DNA of 36,677 bases, taken from NCBI RefSeq assembly GCF_900143625.1, contig NZ_FRFF01000101.1, forward strand, positions 1 to 36,677, written 5' to 3'. Made by a program: the position numbers and the translations under genes. The notes under the pieces are model-generated. The model was not told the DNA's origin and ran no database searches. It saw only the letters and a list, made by a program, of their open reading frames with translations. Origin of the DNA: Nocardiopsis sp. JB363. GTDB lineage: Bacteria; Actinomycetota; Actinomycetes; Streptosporangiales; Streptosporangiaceae. This document shows positions 7,704 through 16,500 of this stretch, piece after piece; within the stretch, counting starts at the first letter, position 1; each line of letters opens with the position of its first letter.

Positions 7704-8711
7704 GTGCTGTCCGACTCCTATGGGCGTGTGGCGACCGACCTCAGGGTCTCGCTCACCGACCGCTGCAACCTCAGATGCACCTACTGCATGCCTCCTGAAG
7801 GGCTGGAGTGGCTGCCCAAACCGGAACTGCTCACCGACGACGAACTCCTGAGACTCATCCGTATCGGGGTCACCCGACTCGGCATCGACGAGGTCCGTTT
7901 CACCGGCGGCGAGCCCCTTCTCCGCCGCGGCCTGCCCGGCATCCTCGCCGGCACCACCGAACTCGACCCCCGTCCGCAGACGGCCCTGACCACCAACGGG
8001 ATCGGTCTCGCCCGCATGGCCCCCGCGCTCGCGGAGGCCGGGCTGGACCGGGTCAACGTCTCCTTCGACACGCTCGACCCCGTCGTGTTCGAGAAGCTCG
8101 CCCGACGCCGCCGTCTGAACGACGTCCTGGAGGGGATGGCCGCCGCCGCGGCGGCCGGCCTCACCCCCGTCAAGGTCAACACCGTGCTCATGCGCGACAT
8201 CAACGACCACGAAGCCGCCGACCTGCTGCGTTTTTGTATCGAACACGGCTACGAACTGCGCTTCATCGAGCAGATGCCGCTGGACGCCCAACACGGCTGG
8301 CGGCGCGACACCATGGTCACGGCCGACGAGATCCTCAAGAAGCTGGAGGCCGAGTTCGACCTGGAGGCGACCGACGCCGACACCCGAGGAAGCGCCCCGG
8401 CGGAGCTGTTCCACGTGCGTGGAATGGACTTCCCCGACGGCCGGCCCGCCACCGTCGGCGTCATCGGTTCGGTGACCAGGCCCTTCTGCGGGGCCTGTGA
8501 CCGAGTGCGGCTGACCGCCGACGGCCAGATCCGCAACTGCCTCTTCGCCCGTGAGGAGTCGGACCTGCGCACGCCCCTGCGCGAGGGCGCCACCGACGAC
8601 GAGATCGCCGAGCGGTGGAAGGCCGCCGTGGCGAGCAAGCTGCCCGGCCACGGCATCAACGACCCGAGTTTCCTGCAACCGGCCCGCCCGATGTCCGCGA
8701 TCGGTGGCTGA
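7704..8711 (+). CDS. moaA: GTP 3',8-cyclase MoaA
   Basis: A 335-residue radical SAM enzyme that, with MoaC, converts GTP to cyclic pyranopterin monophosphate in molybdenum cofactor synthesis. The N-terminal cluster motif is Cys21-x3-Cys25-x2-Cys28 (DRCNLRCTYCMPPEG). FTGGEPLLRRG is the SAM-binding GGE motif. The C-terminal cluster that binds GTP is in FCGACDRVRLTADGQIRNCLF. The protein ends in the conserved C-terminal double Gly (MSAIGG). The GTG start at 7704 follows GGAGAGGG (7687-7694). mobA of the same pathway lies 1.35 kb downstream with rtcB in between; no moaC or moaE is in the window. Confidence 0.95.
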   Translation: MLSDSYGRVATDLRVSLTDRCNLRCTYCMPPEGLEWLPKPELLTDDELLRLIRIGVTRLGIDEVRFTGGEPLLRRGLPGILAGTTELDPRPQTALTTNGIGLARMAPALAEAGLDRVNVSFDTLDPVVFEKLARRRRLNDVLEGMAAAAAAGLTPVKVNTVLMRDINDHEAADLLRFCIEHGYELRFIEQMPLDAQHGWRRDTMVTADEILKKLEAEFDLEATDADTRGSAPAELFHVRGMDFPDGRPATVGVIGSVTRPFCGACDRVRLTADGQIRNCLFAREESDLRTPLREGATDDEIAERWKAAVASKLPGHGINDPSFLQPARPMSAIGG

Positions 8712-8777
8712 CCCGGCCGAACCCGGGCTCCGCGAAAATGCGGTTGCCCCCGACCTCCCGCTCTGACTTGATGTCCT

Positions 8778-8799
8778 GGGGACGCGAGACCGCGTCCCC
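8778..8799 (+). terminator. Hairpin between moaA and rtcB
   Basis: Perfect 9-bp stem GGGGACGCG (8778-8786) and CGCGTCCCC (8791-8799) closed by the loop AGAC, 29 nt before the rtcB start. It could end moaA transcription or sit in the rtcB leader. No U-run follows. Confidence 0.55.
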
Positions 8800-8827
8800 G
8801 GGGCCGACACGAAAGGGAGGTGGCCCC

Positions 8828-10015
8828 ATGTCCTACACCGAGGTTCCCGGCGAACGCGTGCCGATCCGCATGTGGGCCGACCCGAACGGGGTCGAGTCCG
8901 CCGCCATGGACCAGCTTCGCAACGTCACCCGCATGCCCTGGATCCACGGGCTCGCAGTCATGCCCGACGTCCACTACGGCAAGGGCGCCACGGTCGGTTC
9001 CGTCATCGCCATGCGCGACGCCGTCAGCCCCGCCGCGGTCGGCGTCGACATCGGCTGCGGCATGACCGCGGTGCGCACCGGCCTGCGCGCCAAGCGCCTG
9101 CCCGATGACCTGCGTCGCCTGCGCTCGGCCCTGGAGGCGACCATCCCGGTCGGTTTCCACTTCCACGACGAACCCGTCGACCCCACCCGGGTCCCGGGCC
9201 TGCGCAGCTCCGGATGGGACACCTTCTGGGCCGGCTTCGACGACCTGGCCGAGGCCGTCCACCCCAAAAACGAGCGCGCCCGGCGCCAGATGGGCACCCT
9301 GGGCGGCGGCAACCACTTCCTCGAAGTGTGCCTGGACGACGACGAGACCGTGTGGTTGGTCCTGCACTCGGGTTCGCGCAACATCGGCAAGGAACTCGCC
9401 GACCACCACATCGGCCAGGCCCAGGCACTGCCGCACAACCAGGACCTGCCCGACCGCGACCTGGCGGTGTTCCTGTCCGACACCCCGGAGATGGACGCCT
9501 ACCGGCGCGACCTGTTCTGGGCCCAGGACTACGCCCGCCGCAACCGCGACGTCATGATGGGCCTGGCCTGCAAGGTCCTGGCCGAGCAGGTCCGCGGCAC
9601 CACGTTCGAGCAGTGGATCTCCTGCCACCACAACTACGTGGCCGAGGAGACCTACGACGGGGTCGACGTGCTGGTCACCCGCAAGGGCGCCATCCGCGCC
9701 GGTTCGGGCGAATTCGGGATTATTCCGGGCAGCATGGCGACGGGAACCTACATCGTGAAGGGACTGGGCAACCCGGCCTCGTTCAACTCCGCCTCCCACG
9801 GAGCGGGCCGCCGGATGAGCCGCAACAAGGCGCGCAAGACCTTCACCGAAGCCGACCTCGCCAAGCAGACCAAGGGCGTGGAGTGCCGCAAGGACCGCGG
9901 GGTCGTGGACGAGATCCCCGCCGCCTACAAGAACCTGGAGTCGGTGATCAAGGCCCAGACCGACCTCGTCCAGGTGGTCGCCCACCTGCGCCAGGTCGTC
10001 TGCGTCAAGGGCTGA
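8828..10015 (+). CDS. rtcB: RNA-splicing ligase RtcB
   Basis: A 395-residue RtcB. It joins RNA 2',3'-cyclic phosphate or 3'-phosphate ends to 5'-OH ends through a GMP-histidine intermediate with Mn2+. Visible motifs: GVDIGCGM with metal ligands Asp74 and Cys77; MGTLGGGNHFLEV; LHSGSRNIGKELA; and SHGAGRRMSRN with His324 at the guanylylated position. The C-terminal Lys-Gly of CVKG matches the conserved nucleotide-binding lysine at the end of the family. The ATG at 8828 has a strong GGGAGGTGG site. In actinobacteria the role (tRNA repair, damaged-RNA ligation) is mostly unproven. No archease gene is in the window. Its place between two Moco genes has no clear functional reason. Confidence 0.93.
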   Translation: MSYTEVPGERVPIRMWADPNGVESAAMDQLRNVTRMPWIHGLAVMPDVHYGKGATVGSVIAMRDAVSPAAVGVDIGCGMTAVRTGLRAKRLPDDLRRLRSALEATIPVGFHFHDEPVDPTRVPGLRSSGWDTFWAGFDDLAEAVHPKNERARRQMGTLGGGNHFLEVCLDDDETVWLVLHSGSRNIGKELADHHIGQAQALPHNQDLPDRDLAVFLSDTPEMDAYRRDLFWAQDYARRNRDVMMGLACKVLAEQVRGTTFEQWISCHHNYVAEETYDGVDVLVTRKGAIRAGSGEFGIIPGSMATGTYIVKGLGNPASFNSASHGAGRRMSRNKARKTFTEADLAKQTKGVECRKDRGVVDEIPAAYKNLESVIKAQTDLVQVVAHLRQVVCVKG

Positions 10016-10016
10016 A

Positions 10017-10050
10017 CCGTACGGGCGCCGTCCCCACGGCGCCCGTACGG
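10017..10050 (+). terminator. Strong hairpin directly after rtcB, 12 nt before mobA
   Basis: Perfect 15-bp stem (10017-10031 with 10036-10050) closed by CCCC, starting 1 nt after the rtcB stop. Only 12 nt separate it from the mobA start, so a mobA promoter cannot fit after it. mobA must be reached by read-through or from a promoter inside rtcB, and the hairpin may act as an attenuator. Confidence 0.7.
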
Positions 10051-10062
10051 CATGCTGGGGGC

Positions 10063-10662
10063 GTGAACAAGCACCTGGACGCGGTGATCCTGGCCGGGGG
10101 AGCGGCGACCCGCATGGGCGGGCTCGACAAGCCGGGCCTGACCATCGCCGGATGCACCCTGCTGGAACACGTCGCCGCCACCGTGCGCGCGCACGCCCCC
10201 GACGCCGGCGTCACCGTGGTCGGACCCGAACGGGACCTGCCACCGGCCGTCTACGTACGGGAGGACCCGCCGGGGGCCGGCCCGGTGCCCGCCCTGCGCG
10301 CCGGTCTGCCGAACGTGCGCGCTCCCTGGTGTGCGCTGCTCGCCGCCGACCTGCCCTACCTGCGCCCCGAGCACCTCGCCGCCCTGGCCCACGCCGCGGA
10401 CCCCGCGAACGGCGCCGTGTTGGTGGACGCCTCCGGCCGCGAACAGTGGCTCACCGGCCTGTGGCGCACCGACACCCTGCGCGAGGCCCTCGCCACCTAC
10501 ACGCGAAACTCGCTCTTCGGGTTGCTCGGCCCACTGGAACCCGCGCACGTGCCGCTCTCCGGCGCCCCGGACTCCTTCGACGTGGACACCCCTGAGGCCC
10601 TCACCCGTGCCCGCGCCGACCTGGAGAACCGTTCCTCAGCAGTGTGCAGGGGTGACATCTGA
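10063..10662 (+). CDS. mobA: Molybdenum cofactor guanylyltransferase MobA
   Basis: A 199-residue nucleotidyltransferase that adds GMP to molybdopterin to form MGD. The N-terminal motif AVILAGGAATRMGGLDKPGL (Gly12, Gly13, Arg17, Gly19-Gly20, Lys23) binds GTP. LLAADLPYLRPE holds the metal-binding Asp, and the SFDVDTPEAL end motif is in place. The GTG at 10063 has only a short GGGGG run upstream. The last residues after DVDTPEALTRARADLENR are not family-like, and the final 27 nt overlap the antisense TnpB-related frame, so the 3' end may have been altered by that element. Confidence 0.85.
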   Translation: MNKHLDAVILAGGAATRMGGLDKPGLTIAGCTLLEHVAATVRAHAPDAGVTVVGPERDLPPAVYVREDPPGAGPVPALRAGLPNVRAPWCALLAADLPYLRPEHLAALAHAADPANGAVLVDASGREQWLTGLWRTDTLREALATYTRNSLFGLLGPLEPAHVPLSGAPDSFDVDTPEALTRARADLENRSSAVCRGDI

Positions 10663-12282
10663 TGCCGCCCCTGGTGCTGCGCGCGTCCCGAACGGTGTTG
10701 GATGCGCTGGTCCTCCGCGTTCTCGTTCTCCCAAGGTCGGGGTGCGCGCATCGGGTGCGCGTTCCCAACCGGGGTGGCGGATTTCCTCACCCCCACGAGC
10801 GCCCGGCCTGGCCTGGACGGTCCGAGGCCCGTACCCATCACTCCGGTGGGTGCGGGGCGGTGTCGTCCGTCGCCGGATCGGGTGCCCTTGGGCGCGTCTC
10901 CCGATCGCGATGCTCGCCGCATCGTGACCGGAGGTCTGACGTTTCTTGCTGGTGGTGGGTTTTTGCCAGTGCTGGGCGCCCCACCTGGAGGTGTAGGCCG
11001 CATCCACAGCGATGATCGTGATACCGGTGGCGTGGGCCATCGAGGTCAGCCGGGCACGCAGCTTGGCGGTGGGCATCCCGGAGATGACCTGCCGGAACAG
11101 TTTCCTGCGGCCGTGCTTCTCCCGACTCTTGGAGTCGGTGAAGTCCAGATCCTCCACCGCGATCGTTTTCACGCCACAGCTTTGCGCCCAGCGCAACAGC
11201 CCCGACAAGGCATGGCGCACCTGGGCGTCACGGTGGGTGGCGCTGCCGGACAACTGGTAGTCGAACCGGCGCGGGTCCCCGATGGGGTTGCCATGGGTGT
11301 CCAGACGCCAGGCGGCCAGGTGGTCGGAGTTCATATCGACACCGATCACCCCCTCGGTGAGGGCGGCGCGAGGAGGGATCTGCGATGGCGCCGCGATCTG
11401 CCACGAGGCGGTCACATACCAGCGCCCACGATCCACATCCAGGTGCACCCGGTAGGCCACGGCCCGGTTCGCCGCCACCCGCTCGGCCCACTCCCCGCCC
11501 CGGTGGGCGAAGGCGGCCGTGCCCGAGAGCCGGTACCGGCCGTGCGGGGCGTTCGCCCACCCGGCCAGCGGCGCCGGGAGTTTGATCGACACCTCACCCT
11601 GCGGGGTGAGGCGGATCGTCTCGTTCCCGAACCGCTTCCCCGTTTCCCCATCGGCCTGAAGGAACCAGCGGGCCGCTTGCCACCGCTCACGCCAGGCGGT
11701 CTCGGTGAGCTGAGCCGCATCGAGGTGGTGGCGGTGGCGGGACAAACGTTTACCGCCGCGCACCACGGAGACTTTCCCTGCCTCGAAGTCGGCCCGCACC
11801 GTGGCGAGCCGGTCTTGAAGGGTGGCCAGGCGCCGGGTCTTGGCGTGCCACTCTCGCTTGCTGCGATATCCGCCCGGCTTCTTCTTGGTGCCCTTGGCGC
11901 TGACCGGCAACGACAACCGGTGGCGGATCGTGGTGATCCCGGCTTCCACAGAGCGTAGGTGTGCGACTTGGCCGCGTCGGGCCAACGCCCACTGGTCGTG
12001 GGTGGCCTTGGTGATCGACCCCGCCCACCGCGAAGACGACTCCGGCGTCAGGTGGCGCTTACGCGCCGCCCACGACGCACTGTCATGGTTCGACCCGTGG
12101 GCGCACCGGGCCTTGAGATCGGCAGCGGCCAGCGACCCCAGGTGTGCGCCGACCAATCGGAGCACCTTCTCATCCTGCACGGTCAGGTGTTTGAGGCGGG
12201 TGCGCACGGCCACACCGGTCGGTCCCGGAACCAGATAGGGATCCGCGATCGTCCGCACACCCCGCTGATCGGTTCCTGCCAC
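10636..12282 (-). CDS. TnpB-related RuvC-like protein (IS200/IS605-associated, no zinc ribbon)
   Basis: About 548 residues. The C-terminal RuvC-like fold has all three acidic residues: Asp316 (GVDMNSDHLAAW), Glu377 (IAVEDLDF) and Asp454 (GHDAASIAIGRR). Between motifs II and III, where typical TnpB carries a CxxC...CxxC zinc ribbon, the sequence reads AYTSRWGAQHW with no cysteines. This matches the actinobacterial family usually annotated 'TnpB-related protein'. Typical TnpB is an RNA-guided DNA nuclease that uses an omega-RNA from the element's right end. No TnpA is present. The GTG at 12282 has GAGGAG close upstream; the longer open frame to 12663 is probably non-coding. The Arg/Pro-rich C-terminal tail may be open only because the DNA there encodes guide RNA. 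Confidence 0.8.
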   Translation of the reverse strand: MAGTDQRGVRTIADPYLVPGPTGVAVRTRLKHLTVQDEKVLRLVGAHLGSLAAADLKARCAHGSNHDSASWAARKRHLTPESSSRWAGSITKATHDQWALARRGQVAHLRSVEAGITTIRHRLSLPVSAKGTKKKPGGYRSKREWHAKTRRLATLQDRLATVRADFEAGKVSVVRGGKRLSRHRHHLDAAQLTETAWRERWQAARWFLQADGETGKRFGNETIRLTPQGEVSIKLPAPLAGWANAPHGRYRLSGTAAFAHRGGEWAERVAANRAVAYRVHLDVDRGRWYVTASWQIAAPSQIPPRAALTEGVIGVDMNSDHLAAWRLDTHGNPIGDPRRFDYQLSGSATHRDAQVRHALSGLLRWAQSCGVKTIAVEDLDFTDSKSREKHGRRKLFRQVISGMPTAKLRARLTSMAHATGITIIAVDAAYTSRWGAQHWQKPTTSKKRQTSGHDAASIAIGRRAQGHPIRRRTTPPRTHRSDGYGPRTVQARPGARGGEEIRHPGWERAPDARTPTLGERERGGPAHPTPFGTRAAPGAASDVTPAHC

Positions 12283-12460
12283 CCGCTCCTCACCCCCTGA
12301 CCGTGTTCGATCCCCGTTTTCGAACACCACGCTAGCCACCTCCGGGGGTGGGTGTGGCCCGAACCGGAAAACTCCTCTGCCCGAGTCAGGGCGCGGACCG
12401 ATCCCGGCCCGGTGGAACCCTCTCGTCGGCAAAGTGGTTCGGGGTGTCCACTCATGAACG
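10650..12460 (-). mobile_element. IS200/IS605-like TnpB-only element (bounds approximate)
   Basis: The element is defined by the TnpB-related gene. There are no terminal inverted repeats, as expected for this superfamily. Its right end should lie near 10640-10670, against the 3' end of mobA. Its left end should lie between the tnpB start and about 12460, where a rightward reading frame becomes open. Neither end could be fixed without related copies. Confidence 0.4.
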
Positions 12461-12553
12461 TTCACGCACACCCATGTCACCGCGCACATCAACAGACGGA
12501 AACCCGCGTACGCGCGTGACCGTGAGGAACGCGTCGGTACCTTCGACGACCCC
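12283..12553. other. 271-bp leader of the TnpB-related gene and left junction
   Basis: Contains a perfect 7-bp inverted repeat GTGTTCG (12303-12309) and CGAACAC (12321-12327) just upstream of the tnpB ribosome site. From 12458 a rightward frame is open and continuous with the 303-residue gene, but with no ATG, GTG or TTG before 12554. TACCTT at 12538-12543 with GTGACC 16 bp upstream could be a promoter for a leaderless transcript starting near 12554. Confidence 0.35.
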
Positions 12554-13465
12554 GTGGCCAGGTCCACCCTGCTGGCACACCCGCCCCTGGACGTACACCC
12601 GGATCTGCGCGCCCGGGTGGCCCGGTTCATGGTGTCCCTTCCCGAGAGCGGCGACCCCGCCATCGACGAGCGCGTCGACGTGTGCGCCCGGATCTCGGGT
12701 TGGGCGCTGTGGGACGAGGCCCTCGCCGAGAGTCTCGTCGAGAACCTGAAGGACCTGTCCCGGTCCGACCAACGTGTGCTGCGCCTCTTCGAGGGGCTGC
12801 TCCGGGAACGCCGTTACCGGGAGCGGCTGCCCGCCGTGGTGGCGGAACTGGCGGACCTGTGCCCGCCCATCGGCCGAGAGGTCCCCGTCCGAGGACCGGA
12901 GACGGACCGTAGCCCCTCCCTGCCGCGCAGGGCGGTCGCTACCGCCCGGATACTCGCCGAGCGACTCCGGGGACGCGAAGACCCGCACACCGCCGTACCC
13001 GGCCTGGACCACGCCGTGGAACGGCTGGCCGCGCACCCGGGACTGCGCGCCGAGGCGCTGCTGCTACGCCTGGCCGACCTGCCCACCCTGACCTGGAACC
13101 GGAACCGGATCCTGTCCGCGGAGGTGTTCGAGACCCGGGTCCGAGCCTGGGCCGACCTGGCCGCCCGTCACCCCGGTGACCGGTCGGCCGCACCGGAGGC
13201 GGCGGTCGCGGACCTGACCCCGGGCCGGATCGTCCACGGGGTGGGTCCCCGACACCTCGCCGTGCTGCTGCGTCACCTCCTCGCCCCGGCCCGGCGGGAC
13301 GACAGCGAGGCGGGCCGTCTGGTCGGTCTGGTCGCCGTCGCGCTCGCCGAGAGGGAGGGCCGACGGCAGGACTGGGCCGATCCGTGGGCGCGGCTCATCG
13401 CCGACCTGGGCGCATCACCTCACGAGGACGTCCGGGTGGCGGCTTGGCGGGCCGCGTCGTTGTAA
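12554..13465 (+). CDS. Helical protein of unknown function, paralogous at its C-terminus to the next gene
   Basis: A 303-residue, Arg/Leu/Ala-rich protein, predicted largely alpha-helical and soluble; no named domain recognised. Its last 45 residues (LVAVALAERE, then WADPWARLIADLGASPHEDVRVAAW) align with the last 45 of the 1190-residue neighbour (LALVMVER, then WADPWPELLTAVGAVGHEDLLLHAW). No Shine-Dalgarno site precedes the GTG at 12554, and the frame is open back to 12458 without a start codon. So it is either translated from a leaderless message or is a 5'-truncated remnant cut by the TnpB element. It lies 37 bp before the HEAT-like gene on the same strand and is probably co-transcribed with it. 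Confidence 0.6.
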   Translation: MARSTLLAHPPLDVHPDLRARVARFMVSLPESGDPAIDERVDVCARISGWALWDEALAESLVENLKDLSRSDQRVLRLFEGLLRERRYRERLPAVVAELADLCPPIGREVPVRGPETDRSPSLPRRAVATARILAERLRGREDPHTAVPGLDHAVERLAAHPGLRAEALLLRLADLPTLTWNRNRILSAEVFETRVRAWADLAARHPGDRSAAPEAAVADLTPGRIVHGVGPRHLAVLLRHLLAPARRDDSEAGRLVGLVAVALAEREGRRQDWADPWARLIADLGASPHEDVRVAAWRAASL

Positions 13466-13502
13466 CACCCTCGCACCGTGGCCGGCCCCTGACCTGCGGG
13501 GC

Positions 13503-16500
13503 TTGCCATGGCCCGGGGGAGTGGCCCATGATGTCCGCCATGAACATCAGAAAGGGCGGATCACGCCCGGGCCGTTGAGCCCCACCACGCCGACGTTCGG
13601 GTCGGCCATCGCACTCCTGCACCACGTGAGCCCCCTCTCCAGGCCCGACCGCATGGCCCGACTGGCCCGGTACGCCCTGGAACACTCGGGTACGCCCCAC
13701 CTCACCGCGCTCCTGCGCGAGCTCGACGAACACGGGCACGGGCACCTCGCCCTGCACATGGCCACGGCCGCCCGCGACTTCGACCTCATCGCCCATCACC
13801 TCGCCGGACCAGACCCGGAACTGCGCCGCGTCGCCCTGCGTGCGGTACGCGCCCTCCCGATCCCCGACGAAGCCGTTCGACCACTGCTCACCGACGCCTC
13901 GGCCGGACTCCGCCGAGCTCTGTACCGCACCCTGTCCACCGCTCGACGGGCCACCCTGGCCGACTCCCTGCTCGACCGGGTCCGTGCGGAGTTCGGCGAC
14001 GCGGACGCGGCGGCGCTGCTGCCGGCCTGTACCTCCGCCACCGTGGCCCGACGGCTGCCCGACCTCGCCCACGCCGTCTCCTCCTGGCGTCGCCTGGCCC
14101 GACGTCACCCCGACACCCTGGCCGATCACCTCGCCGAACGGATCACCGACGGGTTCACCTGGTGGGCGCACCGCCGGGCCCTGACCGCGCTGGACGAGAC
14201 CCGCCCCGGCCGGGTCCTGGACATGCTGGAGGGCTCGGCGCTGCGGAACCGGAACCTGCGGGTGCCACGCGCCCGCCGGTTGGACCGGACCGACACCCTG
14301 GACCCCCATCACGGCGCGCCCCTGGGCCCACGGCTGAACCGGGAGCTGTGGCGCGCGATGCGCCGCAACCCCGGGACGGCCCGATGCGTGCTGCGATCAC
14401 TGCCCCCGGAGCGGGCCGCGGAACACATCGAACGGGCCATCGCACGCTTGGGCGATCGATCCCCCGAGCCCCTGTTCCCGTTCCTGGACCTGCTGCCACC
14501 GGCCCGGGCCGAGGGGATCGCCCGGGACGCCCTGCGTCGCTTCGCGATCTTCCAGCGCACCAACAGCCGGTGCCTGGACGCCGACCGGGACCTGGACGCG
14601 ATCGTCCATCTGCCCTACGCCGAAGCGGCGCCGCTCCTGTCCGAGGCCGCCTCCGCCGGTGACCCGGAGCGAAGGGCACGGGGGCTGGCCCGCCTGCTGG
14701 AGGCCACCGCGCGCACCGGTGACCCCGAACTGCTCGCCACCGTCCTGGCTGAGCGGGTCGAACGCCACGGCGCCGACCGTGACCCGGTGCGGCGGGCCCT
14801 GCTGCGTTCCCTGGTCACGATGGAACCGACCCTGCTGTCACCGTGCCTGGACGCCTTGGATCGATTGGTCCGGGACACGGTCCGCTCACGCGACACCTCG
14901 GCGCCCACCCGTCGGGCGCTGCGCGACCTGGTCGCCCGTCTGCTGCGCCACCCGCGGACCCGCCCCGACCCGGCCGTCCAGGACTGGGGAGTGGAGACCC
15001 ACGCCCGGCTCGTCGAACGGTTCGGCGCGCGAGGATGGGGGGACCCCGAGCGGGCGCGTCACCATCGTCCGTGGTGGGCACGGAACCCGCGGAGTGTCTG
15101 GTGGCTCGGGAATGAATCCACCGGTCACCACCACGGTCCCGAACCGCGCCTGGGCCAGATCCTGCCGCCCGACGCGGAGACGATGCTCCTGGAGCGACTC
15201 GCTCCGGGCCTGCGAGCGATCCGACGCCGTGACCCCGAAGCGCTCATCGCCCTGGCCGGTGAGCTCGGCCGTCGGGGTCGGGACCTCGCACCGCACCTGC
15301 GGGAGATCGTGCTGGACGACCCCGCCTCCGACACCGCCGCGAGAGCCGCCGCCCGTTACCTGACCGGACCGGACCGGGCCGACCGGGCACTGGAGCTGTT
15401 CGAGAGGGATCCGCGCACCGCTCGTGTCCCGCGCGTCTGGGAGACGCTGACCCTGCACCACGGCCCGAACACGCTCGACCGCGCCCTGGACGCCGTGCTC
15501 GGCCACCCGGATTCCGAAGAACCCACCGATCGGCCACGGTCCGCCGACGGCTTCCGCTTCGAGGAAGACACCGGGGACGACCGGGTGTGGGTACCGCGCG
15601 TGGAGCGGGTCCTGGCACGGGACTGGCCCGAGTCCCTCCGCGCACGTCTCACCGCCCACCTGCGGGCCGCGGTCGTCGACCCCGTATCGACCGTCGAGGA
15701 ACGGGAGGCCGCGCTGCGTTCGCTGTGCGCGCTCCCCGGCGGCGAGACGCACCTGGCTGCCCACCTGGCCGGTGACGACGTCTTCCTGCGCGAGGCCGCG
15801 ATGTCGGCGTTGGGCCGCTCCGCCGACCCCGCGGGCACTCTGGAACGGGTCATCGCGCACGCCGATGGTCCGCGGTCCCGAGCCGCCGGGCCGGTCATGT
15901 CCCGCTGTGCCCGCTGGACACCGCCCTCCCGCCTGGGGCCGCCGCTGGCACGGGCGCTCGAAGGGCCCGCCAAGGTGACCGTCCGCAAGAGCGCGGCCCG
16001 GCTCCTGGCCGCCTACCGGCCCGAGGAGGCCGTGCCCTCCCTGGCCCGGGTGATGCGTCGCGAAGCCGAACACCGCGACGTGACGGCCGCCGTGGCCGCC
16101 GCGCTCCTACGGTGCGCGGACGACCCCCGCGCCCTGAACGTCCTGGCCGAACACGCGCCCGCCCTCACCCCGGAGGAGATCCAGGTCGCTTTGCTGGGGG
16201 TCGACCCGAACCGGCTGGCCCCCGACGTCCGGGCACCGGCCGCCCGGGTCCTGGACACCCTCCCCGCCCCCGAACGCGGTCATTGGCGGATGGCCGGCTG
16301 GTGGGCCCGATGGGACCTGTGGGGAGAGCAGACGATCGACGACGTCGTCGACGCCCTCTGCGACCTCGATCGTCCCTTCACGCGGGCGATGGCCACGTTG
16401 CGCCGCCACCTGGACGCGGGGCGCGGTGTGGACCGGATCGCCGGAGCCCTGGGACGCCTCCTGGAGCAGGTTCCGTCGGTGGCACGGGGGATTCCACCGC

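Noticed and set aside
10497..11003. Leftward 168-codon frame overlapping mobA and the tnpB end
   Set aside because: Its mobA part is a plain antisense shadow. Its QHRSG-like part probably reflects conserved element DNA and not a protein.
12303..12327. GTTCG...CGAAC pair as a possible SOS (LexA) box
   Set aside because: Actinobacterial LexA sites are CGAAC-N4-GTTCG; here the arms are in the opposite order and 11 nt apart, so it is a hairpin and not a LexA box.
13529..13579. Short frame MMSAMNIRKGGSRPGR before the HEAT-like gene
   Set aside because: Sixteen codons, no ribosome site and no known match. It could be a leader peptide, but nothing supports that beyond position.
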